Shown here: positions 53,381 through 61,600 of the stretch, in pieces | Layout of the letters: every line of letters begins with the position of its first letter | How positions within the stretch are numbered: position 1 is the first letter of the stretch | DNA from: Agarophyton chilense | Taxonomy: Eukaryota > Rhodophyta > Florideophyceae > Gracilariales > Gracilariaceae | Length of the DNA stretch: 64,000 nt | NCBI GenBank assembly: GCA_030374765.1 | Contig: JARGXX010000010.1 | Span: forward strand, 186,001 to 250,000 | Reading direction: 5' to 3' | Notes under the pieces: generated by a model | The model's input: only the letters and a program-made list of their open reading frames with translations | What the model was told of the DNA's origin: nothing | Databases searched by the model: none | Position numbers and translations under genes: made by a program

Positions 53381-55105
53381 CTGGGGGGGATTTGCCCAGC
53401 CTAAGTCGAAAACCTGCCGATACCTTTTGTGTAGGTCGGCAAGCCTCTGCGCCCCAGCCTCGCTCAAGCCAGCTTCTTGGGCGGCGACCACGCCGGCATG
53501 CAAAGCCTCTGTAAGCTCGTCAGGGTCATCCTCGCCGAGGTCGACATAAACGTCAGTCTCCTCCAGGAAATCCTTCTCAGCTTTCCCTTCGGAGTGAAAA
53601 ATTCCATCATCCCAGAGTGCCGCGATCAGACTCGGCGGGTCCTCGTCGTTAACGCGCACGGCATTGCGCAAGGCAAGCTCGTTCTGCTTGCGCGCGTGTT
53701 CCTCCAGCAGCGACGGCATGTCCGCCACTCCATCTACACGCTCTGGGGCTGCCTGCAGCAAGATCTTATTGTCCAACCCCAGCGCAGCGAGTTCCTCTCT
53801 TCCAATCAGCACGCATGCAATCGGCTGGTCGACCACGTGCCACCACATCTTGCGGAGCAAAATCTTCGAGCCATGACGAATGCGTAGAGTCACATCCAGC
53901 TGCACCTTCTCCGACGAAGTCAACTTTGCTTCACCCTCGAGGACGGTGTCGAAAGACTTGGTGTTATTCAAAGACACCTTATTTAGAATAAACCCATTTT
54001 GGTTCAGCTCCTCGGCGATATTTTTGGGAAGGACATTGATGTCCGACCCTTGGTCCGCCATCACCACGATCTCATTCGCTCCAGCCCCAAGCGTCGCGCT
54101 GAACCACGTCGAATGACTGTCGATGGCCGCAGCACCAACGCGGCTAACAGCTCCATCACTCCTTCCACCCTTGGTGTCAAACTTGACTTTTTTCGGGCGG
54201 TTAGCGCGATACTTCTCAATCAGCTCTTTCTTACGCGCATCCGAGGTGTTATTACAATCACGTAGAAAGTGGTGCTCGTGGCACCTCGGGTTCAGACAAG
54301 TCGGCATCTCAAACTTGCGCTTATTTGTGCCGGGCTTGTTACAGGTCATATTGTCAATAACCGACGAGCCAGATGCACGACCATTCTTCTGGTTCTTTCT
54401 CTGCCAGGAGGGCTTGTCGTCGTCCTTGCCCGGACGATGGCGCACGTCCATGCGCTCCACGTTCTCGACAATGGTCGCTTCCTCCACCATGATCTCGACG
54501 TACTTGAAGAAATCCGTCTTGTGAATTTGCTCCTTGCTTCTCATCTCAATAAGGTCTTCCATGTGCGTCTTCAGCAGTGCCGGCTTGGTCCTGGTCCTCA
54601 GGTGAGAGATGGCCACCTCGGGACACTTGTCCAACACATTCTTATACCCCTCAGCCTCCAGCGCCTGCTCATAATCGAGGACCAACTGCCAGATTCGGCC
54701 ACGAGCATCACGGATCGTCATGTCCATCTTGACGTTCTTAACGATGTGCTCCCAGTCCTCCTTGGGGAGATCATTGAATGCAACCTCTGTGCGGGCCTCA
54801 AGACAGGCCCGCAGCTTCTCCTCAGTAACCTCAGCCAGCGACGTAGCCTCCAGAAACTTACCGTGCCGAAGCATCCTCTGAACGAGCGGCTCGATCGAGC
54901 TCTTCAGAGAGATCGGCTTCAACGACTCGTCGCCATGCGACTTCATCTCTTCAACCTGCGCCTCATAAAGCTCACGCTTCTTGAGGAACTTAGCGATAGA
55001 CGGAATATCTATGCTCTTCAGTCGGGGAGCCTCCAGACCGACCACAGTGGTCTGTCTGACGATCTCATAGTCAGCCCTGGTATCTTTGCCTGTTCGATCA
55101 GACAT
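53363..55105 (-). CDS. Gag-protease of element D
   Basis: 580 residues from ATG at 55105 (MSDRTGKDTRADYEIV); an in-frame TTG further upstream is not needed. Residues 1-230 are a mostly helical capsid-like region. A Lys-rich segment and a zinc-knuckle-like CLNPRCHEHHFLRDC (270-284) follow. Near residue 351 a retropepsin-like stretch reads VVMADQGSDINVLP, then a second hydrophobic half ending VLIGREELAALGL. The active-site triad is D-Q-G rather than D-T/S-G. The C-terminal 130 residues are acidic. The frame ends in TAA 53363-53365; a run of seven C (minus strand, 53383-53389) lies 17 bases before the stop inside the overlap with pol. Gag builds particles and the protease matures them. Confidence 0.93.
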   Translation of the reverse strand: MSDRTGKDTRADYEIVRQTTVVGLEAPRLKSIDIPSIAKFLKKRELYEAQVEEMKSHGDESLKPISLKSSIEPLVQRMLRHGKFLEATSLAEVTEEKLRACLEARTEVAFNDLPKEDWEHIVKNVKMDMTIRDARGRIWQLVLDYEQALEAEGYKNVLDKCPEVAISHLRTRTKPALLKTHMEDLIEMRSKEQIHKTDFFKYVEIMVEEATIVENVERMDVRHRPGKDDDKPSWQRKNQKNGRASGSSVIDNMTCNKPGTNKRKFEMPTCLNPRCHEHHFLRDCNNTSDARKKELIEKYRANRPKKVKFDTKGGRSDGAVSRVGAAAIDSHSTWFSATLGAGANEIVVMADQGSDINVLPKNIAEELNQNGFILNKVSLNNTKSFDTVLEGEAKLTSSEKVQLDVTLRIRHGSKILLRKMWWHVVDQPIACVLIGREELAALGLDNKILLQAAPERVDGVADMPSLLEEHARKQNELALRNAVRVNDEDPPSLIAALWDDGIFHSEGKAEKDFLEETDVYVDLGEDDPDELTEALHAGVVAAQEAGLSEAGAQRLADLHKRYRQVFDLGWANPPQPRSDL

Positions 55106-55168
55106 ACCTGCTTCGCAAACAAACAAACAAAAGAAACTTAGAAACGTTAAACGCGAAAAAGTAATTAC

Positions 55169-56477
55169 TGTGCCGCCTCGTGGGTTAGGTGCGCTTGCTC
55201 GCGTGCGTCGGGTCGATCCCGATGCGAAAAGGAAAAACGTTGATGCTCGCGTGCGTGCAAGACTTACGTCAGCTGGAGAATGTAGAGCAACGCCCAGTTA
55301 GGGGATACTTGAAGATGCAACTCATAGAATGAGGATTGAACCCTCCGAGGGTTATGATTATGATCCCCTCTAAGGTGTGCTAAGGTGGCACTGTTTTCTG
55401 GTTATATTTCGCCTATAAGGGAAAATTCGGATGGCCAATGGTTGGATTGGCCCCGTGATACACGTGGCTTAATTTTGGCACCGAATTTCGGATATTTGTT
55501 AGAACGTTGGATTTTTGGGCCCTGGCAGTAGGATCTCCACGTGTATGGCCCTGAGAAGGTGTGCACTACTGTAGAGTTTAGTTAGTGGGCCCTACTTAGG
55601 GAGGCGAGATCTGACAGTCCGAGCTCAGAGTAAATGACAACCAAGGTTGGTCTTCGATACCTTTAGAGGTTCTTCGTCGCCATCGTTTCGGCCTTACAAC
55701 CCGGAACGGGCTCTGGTTAGCAACGCCTGCGTAGGGACACGACTCCACTTGGAGGGTGTCCACGTTTGGGTTCCGTGCAACCACCCCCTTGGGACCGCTC
55801 AGACGACCTGCGTGCACGATACCCCGTGGGGGTTCTGCTTACTTGTTGCGTGCTTTTTGTGTTTCCTTTCGAGGACAGGTTTTCGCCCCTGTATTGGGTT
55901 TCTTTTGTTGTTTCGCCCCTTTTCTGGTTCTCGGGTCCGGTGCCTGTTAGTGCCCGACCCTCGCCCCGTTTTTCCTCTTCGCCGGATTTTCCCCCATTCT
56001 TTGGGATACCCATACCCATTCCCGATCCAACGGTTTCTACCACTCACCTCCGTCGGTACTGCCGGAATCCCCCGTGGGAGTTACACCCCACACTACGGGT
56101 GGAACGGAGGGCTCTGTCTCTGAGTCTGCCTCCCCCAGGGAGCAAGGCTTCGAACACCTTGAGAGCACTTCCCGTCGCCAAGTTTTGCTCCACAGAGAAG
56201 AGAGTCAGATGGCAAGTTGCAGTACGTCAGTCCGTTTTTTCGACTGAGTATGTTGCCTTTAATAAAATTGACCTACCGTCTATCTGCGTCCCTTCACCGT
56301 TCTCTCGACCGATCACTGGGCGACAGAGTCGACGGGGGTCGACTCGTTTTTGTGAGCCAAAATAGTGTCGCCTTGTTCACGACCTTTCCCAACGGGAACA
56401 CCATCTCGATACAGATTTGATTCTGACCGTTTGAGATCCGGCTTGGCGATTTTTGCCAAAGCCAGTCAGGTACAACA
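55169..56477 (-). repeat. 5' LTR of element D, split by a solo LTR
   Basis: LTR pieces 55169-55280 and 56200-56477 join to 390 bases matching 49931-50320. On minus the base after the LTR (GTAATTACTTTTTC) does not begin with TGG, so the primer is not an ordinary tRNA 3' end. Confidence 0.95.
55281..56194. repeat. Solo LTR inserted in the 5' LTR of D
   Basis: 914 bases beginning TGTAGAGCAA and ending TTGCTCCACA (near-perfect inverted ends, TG/CA), flanked by GAGAA at 55276-55280 and 56195-56199. No coding content with motifs; the open frames on both strands in 55647-56365 have no family and overlap one another. Apart from its first ten bases it does not resemble the A LTR by eye. Orientation cannot be fixed without the rest of the element. 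Confidence 0.92.
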
Positions 56478-57740
56478 ACATGGAGGGAGTTCGTTTTGAC
56501 AAATGGGTGGGATGCACTTCGCTATCCACAAGAAAAGTACCGGCTGGTTCTATGTCGGCTGCTGAGACTACTTCGACCGTGTTTTTTGAGGCTTTATGGG
56601 ATAAAGGACCGCGATTTATCTGTATTGCAGTGTCTGAGGCTGATGCGGATATGAGTGTGGTGCGGATGCTAATCCTAACCGCAACAAATTGACTTACGCC
56701 GGCGCTTTGGGTTTTAAATATTTGGAGTCGTCTTGATCACTGCACAATTCATCAATGTGGTTTTATATTACATCTAACGCCTTTATATTAGAGCAGTTGT
56801 AATGAATCGAAACTCCGAGGATATTTTCTTGCTTGATTCTATACGTAGAGAGTGGTGTGTAGCCCCTGATATAGTCTCCAGTGAATCTATAGGAGTGTTT
56901 GGTGAGTGTTTTGGTTGTTGCTGTTGGTGGATAGAGGCTGTTTAAGGATATGAAAACTCTGATGATGTTAGGTTTTGTGGTGGATTTCTTTGATGATAAA
57001 TTGAAATATATGTTCCAAGATGAGCGTATTTGTCGATTGCTTCTTTAGACCGTATATTTTAAGATCTATTGTGGTTTTTTCTTTCGTTGTATCAATTGTT
57101 TGTGAAGCAATAATAGTTTTGGGCACTTCCATGTGCTTTTGGTTTTTAAGTATTCGAGATATTTGGCATTATTTGAGAGATTTACACTTTCCGCTTTGGC
57201 TTTTAACAATTGATGTTATTTCTTTGTAGATTGGTTTATTTCTGTTTTAAATTTCTGTATAAAGACGTTTGGGTGTATAGTTTTTTATAAAAGAATTAGC
57301 ACAGCTTATAACTTCATACACTGCTGGTAACGACTAAAAGTATGCTATCATTTTGTAGGAAGTATTTGTTGTGTAGAATCAAATGCTTTGTTTAGGATTT
57401 CTTTTATATTGTACCGTTTATTAAAAATGAAGGCTTACCTTTCACTTTTAATTTATCACAAATAGTAGCTTCTTGTATTAAGTGCTAGATTTTTGTGAGT
57501 TTTATTTTGATAGAGATATATACATTTATAAATAAAACCAACAGTTTAAATTTTGTGCGTTGTGGGTTTTTGCATTATTATGCAAAATGTTTAAGATATT
57601 GTTGGATGTGAGATAGTTAACGTATGTTTCTTAGATGATAGGTTCGAAGTCTAGTACTCGAATTTGTCTCTGAGCTAGGTGAGGGTTTGTGGAATCCGTT
57701 GTGTTGTCGTGGGTGGGATTGTTGGTTTGCGTGAGATCCA
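56478..57740 (-). pseudogene. Copia E gag and protease (decayed)
   Basis: Near 56524-56526 the minus strand encodes FLVDSEVHPTHLSK, matching the copia protease start V-D-S-G-A-T-x-H-M with Gly to Glu in the active site. The frame runs straight over the D insertion (ACAT) into 49930 and leftward. Upstream (to the right) are gag-like scraps, SSEFRFITTALI and HIDELCSDQDDSKYL, resembling the copia gag blocks L-P-x-E-F-x-x-F-x-x-x-L and L-x-E-L. Heavily decayed and A/T-rich. Confidence 0.6.
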
Positions 57741-57745
57741 TAACC

Positions 57746-57832
57746 TGTGAGTGGAAGGAAATAACCGCTCTCTCTTTTCTTCATGGTTGCCTTCTTCGCT
57801 GTTTCTTATCTACCGTTGCATTCACTGTAATG
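57746..57832 (-). repeat. Remnant of right (5') LTR of copia E
   Basis: Pairs with 16206-16290 (see that entry). Marks the right border of the nest. Confidence 0.5.
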
Positions 57833-57955
57833 CTGTTTGACAGCTCTGAGCACTACTCCAACTAAACTTACTGTCTCCACAAGAATGCCTGAGATATAGC
57901 GCTCCTGTCTGATTGGCTACTGCACCTGATAATACCAGGTATTTTTTGGCTCGTT

Positions 57956-58015
57956 CAGCTCAATTTCCAGCTCAATTTCCAGCTCAATTTCCAGCTCAAT
58001 TTCCAGCTCTATTTT
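57956..58015. repeat. Five tandem copies of a 12-bp unit (CAGCTCAATTTC)
   Basis: Units start at 57956, 57968, 57980, 57992 and 58004; the last reads CAGCTCTATTTT. An inverted copy, GAGCTGGAAATAGAGCTG, follows at about 58027-58044, so the region can fold back. ATACCAGG near 57932 and CCTGGTAT near 58083 are a further inverted pair enclosing the array, which would fit a small hairpin-type element. Confidence 0.85.
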
Positions 58016-58045
58016 TCCGCAATGTAGAGCTGGAAATAGAGCTGT

Positions 58046-58648
58046 ATCTAAAATTTAGGTGCAAGAAATAGATAGTTCGGGCCTGGTATGGTTGTCAATA
58101 CCACCTGAATTGCAATAATATAGAAAATATATCTACTACAGCACACTGGTAGTCTTGCTCTCAGTGCAACCAAATGTTAACCTTACCAAGCACCCTCAGC
58201 GCAAAGGGACGGATTGCGAGTCGGGCAAGTGCCGCACAGCAATACACTGTAAAGCATGTCGACCCTTTCCCCCTGTGGCCTGGAAATGTAGTCGAGGGTA
58301 AAATAGTTGTGTACCAGCGCTCACAACAAATTAAGTGTCCCACGCACGTTGGAATGTCCATACTGACTGCTGCTTGCCCCTTGTGACAGGAGCGACAACC
58401 AAGTGCAAGCTCGTCACAGCTCAGCTCAACAACCTCTCTTCGACGCCTTCGCACGGGTGGACTGCGACTTCAGCCGTAGCCATCCAACGAGCGTTTGCAA
58501 CAACCTCTCTGGCGCCAAACTGCGCTTTGCCGAGCAGCTCCATATGGCAATGCCCATCTGCTCAGCCCGCTAGCTGCCTGCCGCAAACAGAGACACTGGC
58601 GCCGATTGTTCTAACCTTATTCATTTCGCCTGCTCCATTTGCTTTTTG
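58046..58648 (+). other. Upstream region of the right-hand host gene
   Basis: No supported gene. Plus frames at 58174-58386 and 58335-58649 and the minus frame at 58161-58454 lack motifs, and two of them start with GTG. In the frame of the downstream gene there is a TAG at 58571-58573 and no ATG before 58649, so this should be promoter and 5' leader. No clear TATA box. Confidence 0.5.
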
Positions 58649-61600
58649 ATGGCCTCTCTTGAACACGATGAGGTTAACCTTCCATGGGGAAAGTTTTCCT
58701 ACACCACAGAAGGTCTGGCAACCACTTGTTATATGGAAGGCATTTCTCACAAGTCATACCCACACACACCTGATCAACCTGCAGGAAAGCGTCTTTTGTT
58801 TCGGGTCGAGTTGCCTGCTCGCTGTTTTGTGCTCTCCGTAGCCGTCAAATTGCCCAACGCACCTCAGCCAGCGCTTTACGCCCTCGATCATATTGAAGTA
58901 GAACGCTCACTAAAAAATGGAGAATACGAGACTGTCTATGACGGATACAAAGCATTGCAAGAACGACCAGACCAAAGCGTTGTCACGGTCAGAAAAGAAG
59001 AGCCGATCAAGAGTTTAACCCACTGCGAGGGCACGGATAGCGCTTCTAGTGGTTCACCGACATCCGTTGATCAATCTGCCTCAAGCATCGTTGAGACCAT
59101 ACAAATATCTAGAAAGAAGGTCATGGAAGTCCGGCGTGCCGCCGATACGTTGAGGCTTACTTTGATAGATGTCGTTGACAGCCCGGAAGGCTCCGAAACC
59201 GATGAAACTCTTCGAAGCCTGTCTACAAATGGTGGTTCTGACAACGGTGAACTACGTATCCTTGGAGTTGTAGTCGTTGGATATGTTCGTGGACAAACAC
59301 CTGCTCCCAATAGACTCAAAGTGCTTCTTGACTGCTCTGCTAAACTCGGGCTCGATAACGCAATGGCAGACAGGGCTGAGGTTGATGCTCTCCTTGGTTT
59401 GGCAATTCTTGGGCATCGACGTTACCGACAAGCTGCAGAACTACTTCAGAGAGCATCAGAGCTTACGTTGCAAGTTGCGAAAGAAGATGCGGAATCCGGG
59501 TTTATCGTCGAAGACGCTATTTTGTGGGCAGCCGAATTAAACCTTCTTTCAGCCCATGCTTACTTTGAGCATATACCAATGTCAAACGATGGAATTATTC
59601 GCCTCGTTCAAGTCGCTGACGCCTCCAATCGCTCAGGAAAGAAAGTGTTTGAAAGTAGTAAGGATATTCAGAAGCTCAGCGAAGAGTTTCTTGATCTCAG
59701 AACAGAATTATTGTGCATGCTTGAAGATCTTGTCACCATGCTGGTACATTTCCTAGGGGAGTCAAACTCATTGGCTGTGAAGCTTGCGTCGACGCGAATG
59801 CTTGAATTTATTTGTGAACAGCTTGGTTGTGCGATTGCACGTCATATGGGAGACATTTTGAACCAAGTCCTGCGTTCATACTCTGCTTGCTTACCGTTTG
59901 GTGCTCGTGAAAGAGCGGCAGCTGCTTCTTTCGCTTACGACTCGATGGAAGATTGTTTTGAACGGTTAATTGACATATGTTGCCGTCTATTTCCACTCAC
60001 AGAACACACAGTGCTCTTGAAGATATATGAAGGAACGTTGATTCCAGTATTCCTGGATGGCTTTCATGAAGCGGATTACTTGCATCATAATGAAGAGGAA
60101 GATGCAGAAGAAGCTGCGGACGAGCTGATGACGACCGCAGTTGCTCAAACTCTGCGTGTCATATACCTTGCCTTGAACATTTTGAGCTCAGATGCAAGGG
60201 TGCCATCTTCATTATTGTCAAGACTATTAAATATTCTCGTGACTGAGAATGGGAACGCAAGAACTCCTCTTCTGTTGAGACGAGCAGCGCTTCATGCTTG
60301 GGACGCGGTTTCTAAGGCCCTTATCCGAGCTGCGAAGGGCAGTCATGTTAAGGTTTTCGGAGATCACTTACATGTGCTTCAAGACTATCTCCCCAGCCTA
60401 CTCTTTGAAACAAGGAGAACAACGTTCCAGTACAAAGATGTAGAAGACGAAGGCGACGGTGAACTTGAAATAACCAAAGAAGAGTACGTTACACCAACAA
60501 ACAGCCAGGTTTTTCAGCATGTTCTTGATATGCGAAACAAACGGATTGAAATCGTTGATAGACACACCTTAAGGCGTCTTATACAAATTATCCGTGCAAT
60601 ATGTGATCAGATTGAACCAACAGAGGATGAAGAGGGTCGCAGCATTGACATAACCCTAAACCTGTTGAAAGCATTGGGAGAAACAATATCTGCTCTGCTG
60701 ATGAGCAGTCTCATTGATGTGAGCTACCATGAAGCGGCAGCCAGTGGTAATGGTGAGGAGCATTCCTTTGAGTTTGGCCAACTGCCTGCGCAGATTATGG
60801 TTGTGTCTGATATTCTTACGGATATGTTCAATTGTTTTTGGTCGGCTGTGAAACTTCTTCCTGTCCATGCAGCAAATGACGTAGTCCGCTCGGCGCCGGT
60901 GAGAGCTGTTCTTGGTTGGTGTGTAGATCGTATGTCACACTCAGCCCCACCAAAGGGTATGTTGCGTTTGCTGTCTGTGACAGTTAAAGGTTTACAGAAC
61001 GATTTGAACTCTTCTATGTATGACCTTCCTGCAGTGCCTAGCGCACCTCACGAAGCGACATTTCTAGGTATATACAGGGCCGTTTTGCAATGGTTACCAC
61101 AGACACGTGAGGAAGAAACATTTGATTTGCTAGATGTTTTACATGAGAATGTCTCTGATGATTTCATGGCAAACGATCTAGCCCTACTCGTTAAGGGTCT
61201 AGGTGATCAAGGCGAGCAGTTACAGGCAAGAACTGAGGTTTCATTAGAGCTCGTTGCGGAAATTGTGGCTTCAAATGTACCAAAAAGACTCGACTTAGCA
61301 TTGAGCTCTTTGAAGGCGCTTGAGGAACCGAGGCACGGGAGCCAAAGAATAGCCAACGGATTTCCCAGCAGTTCGAAAGCCAACTCAAGTTCGTATACAA
61401 GAAGAATGCACGTTTCCGGAGGGTCTTCAAGCTCGGACTCTATGGAGCAATCGTTTTATCTGCATGTGGTCCTCGCGAGTTGCTTCGATCTTTTTGATGC
61501 CTTAGGTCGAGCAGCGTCGAGGAGGGCAGGCCCAAGTTTTATGGGGGAGAAAATCGATGCCTTTGTGGAACATGCTGCTCTGTGTGTCAGATGTCTGCAT

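Larger units (their letters stand above)
49931..56477 (-). mobile_element. Ty3/gypsy element D, nearly intact
   Basis: LTRs at 49931-50320 (390 bases) and 55169-56477 (390 bases once the 914-base solo LTR and its 5-base duplication are removed). ACAT at 49927-49930 and 56478-56481 is the target duplication. The two LTRs differ at 11 of 390 positions by my count. One long gag-protease frame and one long RT-RNase H-integrase frame lie inside, on minus. It is inserted in the protease region of copia E. Unlike A to C it has no antisense ORF and a different protease and RT active-site sequence, so it is another lineage. Confidence 0.96.
16206..57832 (-). mobile_element. Ty1/copia element E, interrupted by nested insertions A and D
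   Basis: Pieces of one minus-strand copia element, in order from the right: gag and protease (56478-57740), pre-integrase segment (49105-49930), integrase (17900-18545), RT and RNase H (16300-17880). Related sequence at 57746-57832 and 16206-16290 is the remains of its LTRs. Its own sequence sums to about 4.5 kb, a normal copia length. The rest is chromovirus A at 18546-49104 (with B and C inside it) and gypsy element D at 49931-56477. The protease-to-preintegrase frame can be read straight across the D insertion once one copy of the ACAT duplication is counted. All coding parts are decayed by stops and frameshifts, so E is the oldest layer. Confidence 0.8.

Noticed and set aside
54269..55141. 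290-residue plus ORF across the D gag
   Set aside because: Mirror frame of the intact gag; Leu/Val-rich translation typical of antisense to a Lys/Glu-rich protein; no motif.
55647..56365. Overlapping plus ORFs of up to 199 residues
   Set aside because: They lie in a solo LTR and cross its end into the D LTR; Pro/Phe-rich composition follows the pyrimidine-rich DNA.
58161..58649. Small ORFs on both strands just before the large host gene
   Set aside because: Two of the three begin with GTG and none has a motif; they occupy the expected promoter and leader.
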